Source of the DNA: Nocardioides pantholopis
GTDB taxonomy: Bacteria; Actinomycetota; Actinomycetes; Propionibacteriales; Nocardioidaceae
Reading direction: 5' to 3'
NCBI RefSeq assembly: GCF_003710085.1
Contig: NZ_CP033324.1
Location: 2,055,501 to 2,119,500 of the forward strand
DNA: 64,000 bases
Part shown: positions 48,673 through 57,097 of the stretch, in pieces
Position numbering within the stretch: the stretch's first letter is position 1
Layout of the letters: the number at the start of each line of letters is the position of its first letter
Notes under the pieces: model-generated
What the model saw: only the letters and a program-made list of their open reading frames with translations
Told to the model about the DNA's origin: nothing
Databases searched by the model: none
Position numbers and translations under genes: made by a program

Positions 48673-49733
48673 CGTGCTACCTCCTCCACATCGCACTGTC
48701 GGCCGACTCGCGCTGCGGCGTGCTCGAGCCGGGCCAGCTCAGGGATCTCGGGAGCCGGGACCGGCCCCCGCTCGCCGCGGACGGCTACGTACAGGGACTC
48801 GGCGCTCAGCTCGATCAGCCGTCGCGCCGCCGCCTCGCGGCGCCGGCAGTCCGGGCTGGTGCGGGTGGTGCCGCCGAGTGCCTCGGCCAGGAGCACCTCG
48901 TCGCCCAGGTGCTCGGCGATGCCGGCCACCGACTCCCAGGTCGTCGCGGCCGTCGGCGGATCGCCTCCCAGCTCCAGCAGCCGGGCCAGATAGGCGAGCA
49001 GCTTGCCGCGCTCGCCGTCGTCGAGGCCCGCGATCACCGTGTGCGCCGCGAAGTACGTCGCCAGCGCGGCCTGGAGCCCGGCGTCGCATTCCCCGAGTTC
49101 GAGGAGCCGGCGCGCCGTGTGCAGACGCAGCACCACGTGCTCGAACGTGGGCTCCCCGGAGCCCCACGGACCGCGCAGCTGGTCCATCGGGGCAGCGGCG
49201 AGGACGCCGGCCTCGACCACCTGGAACATGCCCGCGAACGCCGGGTCGCCTCGCCACCCGACCACCCGGTCGCGCAACCGGCCGAGGTCGCCGGCCAGGA
49301 CCAGGGCCCGCGTGGTGTCGACGACGTACGCCCGCCGGATCGCCGACGCCGGCTCGGGCAGGGCCCGCAGCGACATCCGGTACACGGTCTCGTAGGTCTC
49401 GAGGGCGTCCTCGAGCGCGCGGCGACGCAGCTGGAGGCGCCCCAGGTTGAGGCGTGGCTGCAGCGCGTAGCCGTAGGCGGGGGTCCGCGGGCGACGGCCC
49501 CCGTGGCCGTCGAGGATGCCGATCAGCTGGCGGCACATCGTCTCGGCCCGCTCCGCGTCGCCGATCAGCGTCATCACCAGGGCGCCGCGGTTGAACGCGG
49601 TGGCGACGTCGTCCATCGCGTCGGGCAGGCAGCGCCCCCGCTGCTCGATCGAGCGGGCGCAGCGTCGGGCCAGCTCGCGCACGTCCTGCCGGACCAGCCG
49701 GGGTCCCTCCCCGAACAGGGTGCCGTCACGCAT
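48669..49733 (-). CDS. Helical-repeat (TPR-like) protein of unknown function
   Basis: A 354-residue, Arg/Leu/Ala-rich protein that appears all helical. Paired amphipathic helices recur, for example NRGALVMTLIGDAERAETMC, then RLNLGRLQLRRRALEDALET and YLARLLELGGDPPTAATTWE, as in TPR scaffolds. No catalytic motif, signal peptide or membrane span. I do not recognise a family. It may act as a scaffold or peptide chaperone for the modification enzymes (inference). Start ATG 49733 overlaps the propeller-like gene by 8 nt. Confidence 0.7.
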   Translation of the reverse strand: MRDGTLFGEGPRLVRQDVRELARRCARSIEQRGRCLPDAMDDVATAFNRGALVMTLIGDAERAETMCRQLIGILDGHGGRRPRTPAYGYALQPRLNLGRLQLRRRALEDALETYETVYRMSLRALPEPASAIRRAYVVDTTRALVLAGDLGRLRDRVVGWRGDPAFAGMFQVVEAGVLAAAPMDQLRGPWGSGEPTFEHVVLRLHTARRLLELGECDAGLQAALATYFAAHTVIAGLDDGERGKLLAYLARLLELGGDPPTAATTWESVAGIAEHLGDEVLLAEALGGTTRTSPDCRRREAAARRLIELSAESLYVAVRGERGPVPAPEIPELARLEHAAARVGRQCDVEEVAR

Positions 49734-50766
49734 CCGTCCTCACCTCCCGGTCGGTCCGTGCGTACGCCGGGGCCGGGTCGCGCCGCAGTGACACCGAGCT
49801 GGTCTTGGTCATCCGGCCGTCCCAGGCGGCGGTGCTGCTGCCGACCGTGACGGCACGCAGCTCCGCGCGGGCCGGCAGGTCGACGGCGATGACGCCCTGG
49901 TCGGTGAGGGCGCAGAGCCGGGCGTCGTACCCGAAGGCGCGCACCGGGGCCGCGGCGATGTCGTCGGGCAGCGCCATCTCCCGCTGGGCAGCGACGTTGA
50001 GGACGGTGTCGGTCCCGCCGGCCCGGGTCAGCAGCAGCCACTCGCCGCCGCGGCTCACGGCCAGCGCCGTCACCCCGGCGGCGACCGGGATGCGGTACAT
50101 CTCGACCAGGCGGCCGGCTCGCAGCGCCTGCGCCACCAGCACGCCCGGCTCCGCCCGCCAGACCACCTCGAGGACCTCGTCGAAGGTCACGGCCGCGACG
50201 GTCGCCGCACCGGGGAGGGCGCCGGCTACCCACGGCGCGGGGTCGGAGGGGTGCGGCGCGACGACGCTCACGGTCTCGCCCAGGACGACGAAGCGCCGCA
50301 GGCGCCGGTTGGCGAACACCGCGCGGGCGCCGGGGACCCGGATCTCGGCACTCGCCGGACGCTCGCCGTCCCACCCGAGGAGGTGGACTCCGTCGACGTC
50401 GTCCACGCCGCACCAGACCTCCTGCACGGCTCCGGCCGTGCGGACCGCGACGGTCGCGACGGCCCGGAGGCCGGCCGGGACCGGACGCCGTACCCGGGTG
50501 CGCAGCGCGTCGCCGTCGAGTGCGAGTCCCTCGCCCGCACCACCGGCCCAGGTCACGAACGTGCCGCCGGTGCTGCCCGGCGCGACGCCCTCGGGGAGCC
50601 GGTGCCCCTCGGCGGCACGCACCCGCTCCCGGCCCCGGGCGTGCTCGGCGACCCACCAGCCGCCGGGGTCGGCCCACAGCGTCACGCAGCCGTCGATGTC
50701 GGTGGCGACCCGGGGCGACGCGGCACGACCCGCACCGGTCCCCCTGCCGGTCATCGGGCCGGTCAC
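49726..50766 (-). CDS. Beta-propeller-like protein of unknown function
   Basis: A 346-residue protein made of repeating beta-strand blocks with Trp and Gly turns (VTLWADPGGWWVAEHA, AVQEVWCGVDDVDGVHLLGW, LAVSRGGEWLLLTRAGG, FGYDARLCALTDQGVIAVDL). The spacing of about 40-45 residues suggests a WD40-like or YVTN-like propeller. No signal peptide, so cytosolic. No family name can be assigned. GTG 50766 overlaps the radical SAM gene stop by 4 nt. The conserved coupling to the radical SAM gene suggests a physical partner or substrate-binding subunit (inference). Confidence 0.65.
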   Translation of the reverse strand: MTGPMTGRGTGAGRAASPRVATDIDGCVTLWADPGGWWVAEHARGRERVRAAEGHRLPEGVAPGSTGGTFVTWAGGAGEGLALDGDALRTRVRRPVPAGLRAVATVAVRTAGAVQEVWCGVDDVDGVHLLGWDGERPASAEIRVPGARAVFANRRLRRFVVLGETVSVVAPHPSDPAPWVAGALPGAATVAAVTFDEVLEVVWRAEPGVLVAQALRAGRLVEMYRIPVAAGVTALAVSRGGEWLLLTRAGGTDTVLNVAAQREMALPDDIAAAPVRAFGYDARLCALTDQGVIAVDLPARAELRAVTVGSSTAAWDGRMTKTSSVSLRRDPAPAYARTDREVRTDA

Positions 50767-52175
50767 GCCACACCTCCGACCACGGCGACACCCTGACGCT
50801 GCAGGTCCGCGAACGTCTGCAGGTTGGCACCGATCCACGTCTTGACGGACGGGCACGGCCGTACGCCGTCCTGGACCCGGATCAGGGGGCAGTGCGCTCC
50901 CTGGCAGGACGGCCGGAACGAGCAGGACCGGCAGCCCGAGTCCTGGGTCTCGTCGTTCTCGGTCCACAGCGCCATCCGCTGGTCGTTGATCTCGAGGGTG
51001 CCGTCCGGCACCAGCCGCCCGACCAGGTTCTCGGCCATCCGCAGGGCGACCGTGCACTTGTTGAGCAGGCCGTTGGGCCGCACCACCAGCGACCAGGGGT
51101 TCGCGGCGTAGCAGACAGTCCCGCCCGGACGCAGCATCCGGGTGTCGCCCACGCCCATGCCCGCGTCGGACGCGTGCCGGTTCAGGTCGAGCTTCAGCAG
51201 CTCGGCGTCCTTGCCCGTGCAGGCCGAGATCGCGTCGTCGTCCGGCCCGCCCCAGCGGCCCACCGGGCGGAAGATGACCGAGAACCGGTCGTCGCGCGCG
51301 GCGATCTCGCCGATCTCCTGGACGAGGCTCGGCACGCTCCCGACGTTCTCGGGGGTGAAGTTGGTGCGCAGCATGACGTCGAAGTCGAGCTCGGGGTCGT
51401 CGGCCAGCCCGCGCAGGTTGTCCATGATCGTGTCGAAGGAGCCGTGCCCACCCATCAGCGACCGCGTGTCGTCGTGGGTGTGGCGGGGCCCGTCCAGGGT
51501 CACCTGGAACGAGCGCACCTCCAGCTCGGTGACCCGGCGCGCGGTCTCAGGGGTGAGCAGGTAGCCGTTGGTCGTCATGCCGGCGGCATAGGCGATGCCG
51601 TTCTCGGCGCAGTAGTCGAGGAAGAACTCGCTGAGGTTCTCCACGACGTCGAGGGCGACGAGGGGCTCGCCACCGAACCAGGAGACCGAGAGCGAGGAGA
51701 GCCCGGTCTCCTCGTGCCGACGCCGGACCAGCTCGGTCACGCCGCGCTGGACGCCGGTCAGCATCCGGTCCAGGCCGAAGTCCTCGTAGCAGTAGGTGCA
51801 GCGGAAGTTGCACGACTCCGTCGGCATCAAGATGAGCTCGAGCCGGTCGGTGCGCGCCACCCGCTCGTCGCGCAGGGTGGCGGCCTGCTCCAGCTCGTCC
51901 TCGGAGCCGGGGACGAGGAAGCCGCGGGCAACGAGGCCGTCGAGCATCGGCCGGAGCTCGGCGGGCAGGTCGTCGACCCGGTGCACCGCGGAGCGGTTGC
52001 CCAGCAGCCCACGGGCCGCGTCGGCGTGTGCCGCGGGCACGTAGGTGATCGCGCCGCGCATCGAGTTGTAGACGACGAGGCCGCCGTCGTCGTGCGGCAC
52101 GGCGTAGGTGAACCGTGAGGGTCGCACCTCCTGGGCAGCCGACGTCGGGACCGTCGGTGCGATCTGCGTGACCAT
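50763..52175 (-). CDS. Radical SAM/SPASM peptide maturase
   Basis: A 470-residue radical SAM enzyme. The N-terminal 100 residues (RFTYAVPHDDGGLVVYNSMR, then GFLVPGSEDELEQA) resemble the recognition-type domain seen on RiPP maturases. The [4Fe-4S] Cys are C122, C126 and C129 in PTESCNFRCTYCYEDF. The SPASM region has Cys in SACTGKD, VCYAAN, NKCTVAL and the C-terminal group GCRSCSFRPSCQGAHC with PCPSVK, enough for two auxiliary clusters. Such enzymes make thioether, C-C or ether cross-links in short peptides. ATG 52175 with GGGAG upstream. The precursor gene ends 189 nt before it. Confidence 0.93.
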   Translation of the reverse strand: MVTQIAPTVPTSAAQEVRPSRFTYAVPHDDGGLVVYNSMRGAITYVPAAHADAARGLLGNRSAVHRVDDLPAELRPMLDGLVARGFLVPGSEDELEQAATLRDERVARTDRLELILMPTESCNFRCTYCYEDFGLDRMLTGVQRGVTELVRRRHEETGLSSLSVSWFGGEPLVALDVVENLSEFFLDYCAENGIAYAAGMTTNGYLLTPETARRVTELEVRSFQVTLDGPRHTHDDTRSLMGGHGSFDTIMDNLRGLADDPELDFDVMLRTNFTPENVGSVPSLVQEIGEIAARDDRFSVIFRPVGRWGGPDDDAISACTGKDAELLKLDLNRHASDAGMGVGDTRMLRPGGTVCYAANPWSLVVRPNGLLNKCTVALRMAENLVGRLVPDGTLEINDQRMALWTENDETQDSGCRSCSFRPSCQGAHCPLIRVQDGVRPCPSVKTWIGANLQTFADLQRQGVAVVGGVA

Positions 52176-52364
52176 CTGATCTCCCTCTGCACGTGCTCCG
52201 CGGGGCCCGGGGCCGGTGGCACCACGGCCGACCGGGCCCAGACGGCGCCCCGGGGGCAGGTCCTGCGCCCCGGAACGCCGTCCGGGCCGAGGCGGTGTCC
52301 CGGCACAGGTCCTGCGACCGGGACACCGCGGGAGGACGACGCTCGCGCCGTCCTGCGTCACGTC

Positions 52365-52433
52365 TCAGCAACCGAAGTCGATCGCGGAGACCTCCTCGGT
52401 CGTCTCTTCCTCGACCATCACGTCGTTGAACAT
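52365..52433 (-). CDS. Candidate RiPP precursor peptide, 22 residues, ends in Cys
   Basis: A tiny gene just upstream of the radical SAM gene. The product starts MFNDVMVEEETT, is strongly acidic in the middle, and ends VSAIDFGC. Only one Cys, at the last position. ATG 52433 with a strong ribosome binding site GGGAGGGG (52441-52448) at ideal distance. The frame is open further upstream but those codons would include the ribosome binding site and operator repeats. The acidic leader and short hydrophobic C-terminus with Asp, Phe and Cys fit a leader/core division, with the core perhaps the last five to eight residues (inference). Confidence 0.7.
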   Translation of the reverse strand: MFNDVMVEEETTEEVSAIDFGC

Positions 52434-52738
52434 GTGTCGCACCCCCTCCCTGCTGTGAGACATCACCTGGTGAGACATCACCTGGACGATTCGGACGCTA
52501 ATCGCGCCCCTGGCCGTCGTCGCCCCGTCGCGCAACCGGACCCCAGGTGTGGCAGCACTGCCCCGGGGCTCTCCCGATCGGTGCAACACCCCCACGGGGT
52601 CGGCGTCGACCCGGGAGGCGCCGATCTCCGCGCGGCGCGGGGTGTCGGGGGCGCGCGCATGCCCCACGAGGCGGACCGCGGCGTGGGCGCCTGCCGCTCG
52701 GCGTGCCGCTCGGGAGGAACCGACAGCAGTCGGGGCTC
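52434..52738 (-). promoter_or_regulatory. Control region of the precursor/radical SAM operon
   Basis: A 305-nt gap between the MMPL gene and the precursor. On the minus strand TAGCGT (complement of 52495-52500) is a candidate -10. The tandem operator-like repeat at 52456-52485 would fall in the 5' leader, followed by the ribosome binding site. Near 52720-52733 a weak hairpin ccgac-agca-gtcgg follows the MMPL stop. A direct repeat of gccgctcgg lies at 52693-52711. No gene was found. Confidence 0.5.
52456..52485. repeat. Exact tandem 15-bp repeat with GGTGA/TCACC dyads
   Basis: tgagacatcacctgg occurs twice in direct succession (52456-52470, 52471-52485). The junction and ends create GGTGA-gaca-TCACC inverted repeats, so it could be a double operator or, in RNA, small alternative hairpins. 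It lies 8-37 nt upstream of the precursor's ribosome binding site. Confidence 0.8.
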
Positions 52739-55024
52739 CTAGTTCCTCGGCCTGCCGACGCGGGAGGGCCACCAGAGACGGTCGCCCAGGAGGACGGCGA
52801 GGGCCGGCATCAGCAGCGAGGCGACCGGACCCGCCGCCAGGGCGATCCCGATGGCCACGGCCGCTCCCAGCTGCACCGTCGACGGCACCCCGGAGAGGAT
52901 CAGCGCGGCGAACGTGCCGGCCAGGATCAGCCCGGCAGCCAGGACGGAAGGTACGGAGTGGACCATCGCCGCCCGGACCGCGTCGGCCCGGTCCCGGCCC
53001 GTCGCGCGTTCCTCCCGGATGCGCAGCATCACGAGGATCGTGTAGTCGGTGCCGATCGCCAGCACGAAGACGTAGAGCACGATCGGCACGTTGAACGCGA
53101 CACCGGGATCGCCGAGCAGGTCCTGGAAGATCCCGACGCTGGCCCCGAGCGCGGCGAGGACCCCCAACACGATGGCGCCGACGAGGACGACCCCCGCCAC
53201 CACGCCGCGCAGCGCGAGCATCAGACCGACCATGATGGCGCCCGCGGCCACAGGACCGACGAGGAGCAGGTCGCGGTTGTTGGCATCCCGCAGGTCGACC
53301 GACGTCGCGGTGTCGCCGGCCAGGACGACCTCGACGCCCACCTCGTCGGCCACGGACTCGGTCGCCGGGCGCAGCTGGTCCTCGAACGCGTCGAGCGACG
53401 CGTTGCGCAGCGGGTCGTCCTCGAACGCGAAGACCACCTGGCCGGCCTCGCCGTTCTCCGAGACCGGGCCCGGCACCGCCTCCCCGGGCAGGTCGCGGTC
53501 CGCGAGCGCCTCGGCGAACCGACCGACGTCGGCCTCGTCGACCCCGTCGGCCCCGTCGGACGTCAGCACGATGCGGGTGGGGTTGAGGGTCCCCGCGGGC
53601 AGCGAGGTGCTCAACGTCTCGAGGGCGCGGCTGGACTCGGTCGAGGGGTCGAGGGCGGAGGTCGTGCTGAAGTCGGGCTGGAAGGCGAGGGCCGCGGCGC
53701 CTCCGCCGAGCAGGATCGCGACCACCGCGGCGGCGACCAGGCCGGCCCGCTGGACGACCACCGCCGCCAGGGCCCGCAGCAGCCGCCCGCGCGGCTGGCG
53801 CCGCCAGGGCCGCGAGGGCCAGAAGACGGCGCGGCCCAGGAGGGAGAGCACCGCAGGGACCAGCGTGATCGCCGCGAGGAACATGATCAGGACCGAGACG
53901 ATGAGCCCCGGGCCGAGCGTCCGGTAGAAGCCGAGCGTCGCGAGACCGAGCGCGGCGAAGGCGATCGTGACGGCGAGGGCGGCCGAGCCGAGCACCGGCG
54001 CGGTCCGCACCGTCGCGCGTTCCAGTGCCGCCCGGGTCTCCACGCCCTCCCGCAGGGCCTCCCGGAACCGGAAGAGGATGAACAGGACGTAGTCGGTGCC
54101 GACTCCGAAGAGCACGACGGTGAGGATCAGCGGCAGGTTCTGGTCGACCGGCCAGTTCCAGGCCGAGGCGAGGCCGGCGGTGGTCCGTGCGGCCAGCTCG
54201 TAGACGACCGGCACGACCAGGACCGGCACCAGCGCCGCCAGGAGCCCGCGGAAGGCGAGCAGCATCAGGGCGAGGATCACCACGACCGTCGCGACCGAGA
54301 TGACCAGCTCCGCCTCCTCGGCCGCCTCCCGGCCGTCGTGGTTGAGCGCCACGTTGCCGGTGAGCTCCGCGACCACTCCCTCGGGTGCGGCGTCGGCCAC
54401 CACCTCACGCACCCGGTCCACTGTCGCATCGGCCTCCGCCGCGTCGACCTCGGCGACGGCGAGGTCGATGAACTGCACGGTGCCGTCATCGGAGACCGCT
54501 GCCTCGTCGCTGCCCACCCCTTCCACGTGCTCGATCTCGGCCTCCTCCAGCGCCGAGACCAGGCCGCTCACCACCTCGGGCGAGTCGACGACCCGCCCGC
54601 CGTCCTCGAGTGACACCACGAGCACGGCAGTGCTCGTGGTGTCGTCGGGGAACGCCGCGTCCTCGACCTTCGAGGCCGCGACCGAGTCCGCCGTGTCGGG
54701 AAGGAACGCCGCCTGCTCGGACTCGGTCACCGACCCGAGCCCGGGCAGGAGGAGCACAGCGGCAGCGAGGGCCGCCACCCAGGTCAGGATCACCAGCAGG
54801 CGGTGGTGCTGGGAGAAGCGGACCACACCGCCGAGCACCCCGGCCCGGTCGTGACCTGGGCCGGGGTCGTCGGCCGCCGCGTCCGACCGGTCGGCCCGTG
54901 GTCCGGTCGGGCCGGCGTTCCGGGGGGCCGCGCCGGGCGCCCGCCCCGAGCCGTTCGCGCCGGACGGCCTCGCGGGCTTCGTCGGTGCTGTGCTCCCACC
55001 GTCTCGGTCGTCGGTCGCGGTCAC
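52739..55024 (-). CDS. MMPL-family RND transporter
   Basis: A 761-residue exporter with two repeats of a large extracytoplasmic loop and a membrane block (about 12 spans in all). The first span is LLVILTWVAALAAAVLLLPG. The conserved GTDYVLFILFRFREAL and GTDYTILVMLRIREE motifs carry the proton-relay Asp-Tyr of MMPL proteins. The N-terminal 60 residues are Pro/Gly-rich and cytosolic. MMPL proteins often move lipids or lipopeptides, which fits the acyl-peptide hypothesis. The GTG at 55024 overlaps the DUF4097-like gene by 4 nt. Confidence 0.93.
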   Translation of the reverse strand: MTATDDRDGGSTAPTKPARPSGANGSGRAPGAAPRNAGPTGPRADRSDAAADDPGPGHDRAGVLGGVVRFSQHHRLLVILTWVAALAAAVLLLPGLGSVTESEQAAFLPDTADSVAASKVEDAAFPDDTTSTAVLVVSLEDGGRVVDSPEVVSGLVSALEEAEIEHVEGVGSDEAAVSDDGTVQFIDLAVAEVDAAEADATVDRVREVVADAAPEGVVAELTGNVALNHDGREAAEEAELVISVATVVVILALMLLAFRGLLAALVPVLVVPVVYELAARTTAGLASAWNWPVDQNLPLILTVVLFGVGTDYVLFILFRFREALREGVETRAALERATVRTAPVLGSAALAVTIAFAALGLATLGFYRTLGPGLIVSVLIMFLAAITLVPAVLSLLGRAVFWPSRPWRRQPRGRLLRALAAVVVQRAGLVAAAVVAILLGGGAAALAFQPDFSTTSALDPSTESSRALETLSTSLPAGTLNPTRIVLTSDGADGVDEADVGRFAEALADRDLPGEAVPGPVSENGEAGQVVFAFEDDPLRNASLDAFEDQLRPATESVADEVGVEVVLAGDTATSVDLRDANNRDLLLVGPVAAGAIMVGLMLALRGVVAGVVLVGAIVLGVLAALGASVGIFQDLLGDPGVAFNVPIVLYVFVLAIGTDYTILVMLRIREERATGRDRADAVRAAMVHSVPSVLAAGLILAGTFAALILSGVPSTVQLGAAVAIGIALAAGPVASLLMPALAVLLGDRLWWPSRVGRPRN

Positions 55025-55884
55025 GGGAGATCTGGCTCCCCCGGCGCGGGCTCGGGTGTCCCCCTGCGGGAGACCCGGACGTCACCGGTGCTGGAGACCA
55101 CGCAGATCCGGCGCGCCGCGGGCCGGTCTGGGGACTGCGTGCCGTCCTCGGGGCTGGGCGTCCGGAGGACCGGCGGGAGGTCCGAGACGTCGACCGCGCC
55201 ATCGGTCGCGAGGGCCAGCTCGACCGCACCGCCCGAACGCAGGGTGAGGGCGACGGTGCCGCGCGAGGAGACGACCTCGGCGGCGCCGGCCAGGTCGGCG
55301 ACGTCGAGCGACGCTCCGTGCAGGTCGGCGACCACGGCACCGTGGACCGTGCCGAGCGACGCCCGGCCCTGGCCGAGGCGCAGGTCGACGCTGTGTGCCG
55401 ACGCGGCGCTGACGTCGCCGCGGCGCGCCTTGACGCGGATCGCGCCGGCAGTTCCGGTGACCTGCAAGCGCACCACGTCACCGCGGACGACGAGCTCGCC
55501 CCCGGCGGGTGCCCGCACCGTGAGGGCGACGGTGCCGAATCGCACGGCCCCACGCTGCGGGCTGCGCACGACCAGCCGGTTGTCGAAGGACGAGAAGGTG
55601 ACCTCCGTGGTCGAGAGCAGGTAGGCGCGCAGCCCCTCGGGCGACTCCGTGCCGCCGCCGATCGCGGCTCCACGGACCAGCCGCAGCAGGCGTTCGTACG
55701 GCGCACCCGCCTCGAACACGGCGCCCGGGGCGACGTCGACCTGCACCTCGGTCAGTCCCTCGACGAACTCGACGCTCACCGGGTCCGCGCCGACGTGCAC
55801 GAAGGTCCGCGGCGGGACCGGCCCGACCCCGAAGGCCTCGTGCCGGACGACCGCAGGGGGCGCGGGTGCCGCTTGGGTGCTCAC
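55021..55884 (-). CDS. DUF4097-like beta-helical protein
   Basis: A 287-residue protein whose C-terminal two thirds consist of short alternating strands with repeated V-x-G-D-V and L-x-x-G-x-G patterns (VVRGDVVRLQVTGTAGAIRV, VDLRLGQGRASLGTVHGAVV, SRGTVALTLRSGGAVELAL). This is the adhesin-like DUF4097/DUF4098 solenoid. No signal peptide, so its place is cytosolic or membrane-associated through partners. GTG 55884 overlaps the 142-residue gene by 4 nt. Function unknown. Confidence 0.7.
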   Translation of the reverse strand: MSTQAAPAPPAVVRHEAFGVGPVPPRTFVHVGADPVSVEFVEGLTEVQVDVAPGAVFEAGAPYERLLRLVRGAAIGGGTESPEGLRAYLLSTTEVTFSSFDNRLVVRSPQRGAVRFGTVALTVRAPAGGELVVRGDVVRLQVTGTAGAIRVKARRGDVSAASAHSVDLRLGQGRASLGTVHGAVVADLHGASLDVADLAGAAEVVSSRGTVALTLRSGGAVELALATDGAVDVSDLPPVLRTPSPEDGTQSPDRPAARRICVVSSTGDVRVSRRGTPEPAPGEPDLP

Positions 55885-56309
55885 AGCTCGACGCGCCCGC
55901 GGACCTCGTCCCGGTCCTTCGGGGCACGCCCCCGAGCGGTCAGCAGCAGGTCCGGGCGGGCGAGCTGGCGCACCAGGTCGGCCCGGTCCTGGGAGGCCAG
56001 CTCCCGCGCCTGGGCGATCACGCGGCGCACGAGCGCCTCGATCTCGCTGCTGCCACGTCCGGGCGACGCCTTCTCCTCCGCTTCCGCGGCGCCGGGCGTC
56101 CGCGGCGCGCCGGAGCGCATCCGCTCCACCGACTCGACGACCTGGGTGACGATCTCCTTGGCGAGCGCGGTCCCGGCGGCGATCAGCGCCTCGGTGGAGG
56201 CACCCGAGGAGCTCGGGGACGAGCCGGCCGACTGGCTGCCCGACGTGGCGGTGGTCGAGGAGGTGCGAAGCTCCTCGACCAGATCCTTGACGATCGCTTC
56301 GAACTTCAT
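55881..56309 (-). CDS. Hypothetical helical protein, 142 residues
   Basis: Not recognised. It starts MKFEAIVKDLVEELR, has a Ser/Thr/Gly-rich linker at about residues 18-40, then long amphipathic helices (ALIAAGTALAKEIVTQVVES, EIEALVRRVIAQARELASQD) that could form a coiled coil. Highly charged, no membrane span. It is the first gene of a three-gene operon with the DUF4097-like and MMPL genes, joined by 4-nt overlaps, so it is probably an accessory factor of that exporter. Start ATG 56309. Confidence 0.7.
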   Translation of the reverse strand: MKFEAIVKDLVEELRTSSTTATSGSQSAGSSPSSSGASTEALIAAGTALAKEIVTQVVESVERMRSGAPRTPGAAEAEEKASPGRGSSEIEALVRRVIAQARELASQDRADLVRQLARPDLLLTARGRAPKDRDEVRGRVEL

Positions 56310-56398
56310 ATGGCAGTGTGTTCCGACCGGCGATCCGGGCGCCGGCATCGCACGAGAGTGCCGCCAATCCACGCAACAGTCGCAGCCGAGGACTCCTC
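56310..56398. promoter_or_regulatory. Divergent promoter region between the exporter operon and the PPTase gene
   Basis: An 89-nt gap between two divergent starts, so it should hold promoters for both. I could not fix -10 or -35 boxes with confidence. GAGG precedes the PPTase ATG. Confidence 0.35.
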
Positions 56399-57091
56399 AT
56401 GCAGCAGCCGTCACCGTGCTCGGGCGACCCGGCCCGACCGCCGGCCGGCTCGCTGGCGCTCCTGGCCGCTGACGTCCTCCTCGGCGGTGTCGTTCTGCGG
56501 GCCGCGCCCGTCGACGTGCCGGTCGATGCCCTGGCCCCGCTTCCGGACGCCGAGGCGCCCCTGGTCGCGGGCGCGCCGCCCGCCCGCCGGGCGCAGTTCG
56601 CGGTCGGGCGTCGGATGGCGCGCGAGGCCCTTGCAGCCTGCGGTGTGCCCGTGGCCGGCCTCGGTGCCGACGAGCTGGGCGCGCCCCGCTGGCCGACCGG
56701 CCTGGTGGGGAGCATCAGCCACGTCCCGGACCTCGCGGCGGCCGCGGTCTCGACCGACCTGCGGGGCGTGGGCGTCGACGTCGCGCGCCGCTCGCCGCTG
56801 GGTCGCGAGCAGGTCGTCATCCTGCTCGACGACGAGGAGCGGCGAACCGTCGAGTCGGTCGCCGGGGCGTTCGGAGGGGTGGCCGGGTTCGCGGTGAAGG
56901 AGGCGACGTACAAGGCCGTGCACCCGACGCTGCGAAGCCCGCTCGGCTACCGCGACATCCGGGTCACGCTGCGCGAGGACGGCACGTTCGGGGCCGCCGT
57001 CCGCGACCCCGCGGGCGGTACGCCGTGGCGGGTGACCGGCTGGTGGACCGCGGCCGGGCAGCACGTCGCCGCGGTGGCAACGCTCACCTGA
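56399..57091 (+). CDS. 4'-phosphopantetheinyl transferase, Sfp/EntD-like
   Basis: A 230-residue PPTase that would convert the apo-ACP domain to its holo form. Motifs are GLVGSISHVPDLAAAAVS, the Mg-binding GVGVDVARR and the C-terminal FAVKEATYKAVHPTLR (W/F-x-x-K-E-A-x-x-K type). RRAQFAVGRRMAREAL at the front matches the EntD group. Start ATG 56399 with GAGG upstream. The only plus-strand gene in this part of the cluster. It ends 6 nt from the convergent monooxygenase gene. Confidence 0.92.
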   Translation: MQQPSPCSGDPARPPAGSLALLAADVLLGGVVLRAAPVDVPVDALAPLPDAEAPLVAGAPPARRAQFAVGRRMAREALAACGVPVAGLGADELGAPRWPTGLVGSISHVPDLAAAAVSTDLRGVGVDVARRSPLGREQVVILLDDEERRTVESVAGAFGGVAGFAVKEATYKAVHPTLRSPLGYRDIRVTLREDGTFGAAVRDPAGGTPWRVTGWWTAAGQHVAAVATLT

Positions 57092-57097
57092 GCCCGC

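Noticed and set aside
39838..52433. Lanthipeptide or lasso peptide cluster
   Set aside because: No LanB/LanC/LanM-type, B1/B2 protease or asparagine-synthase-like gene, and the exporter has no C39 protease domain.
52434..52772. Longer precursor peptide reading through the operator repeats
   Set aside because: The extra residues come from the 15-bp repeats and the ribosome binding site; the ATG at 52433 has ideal spacing.
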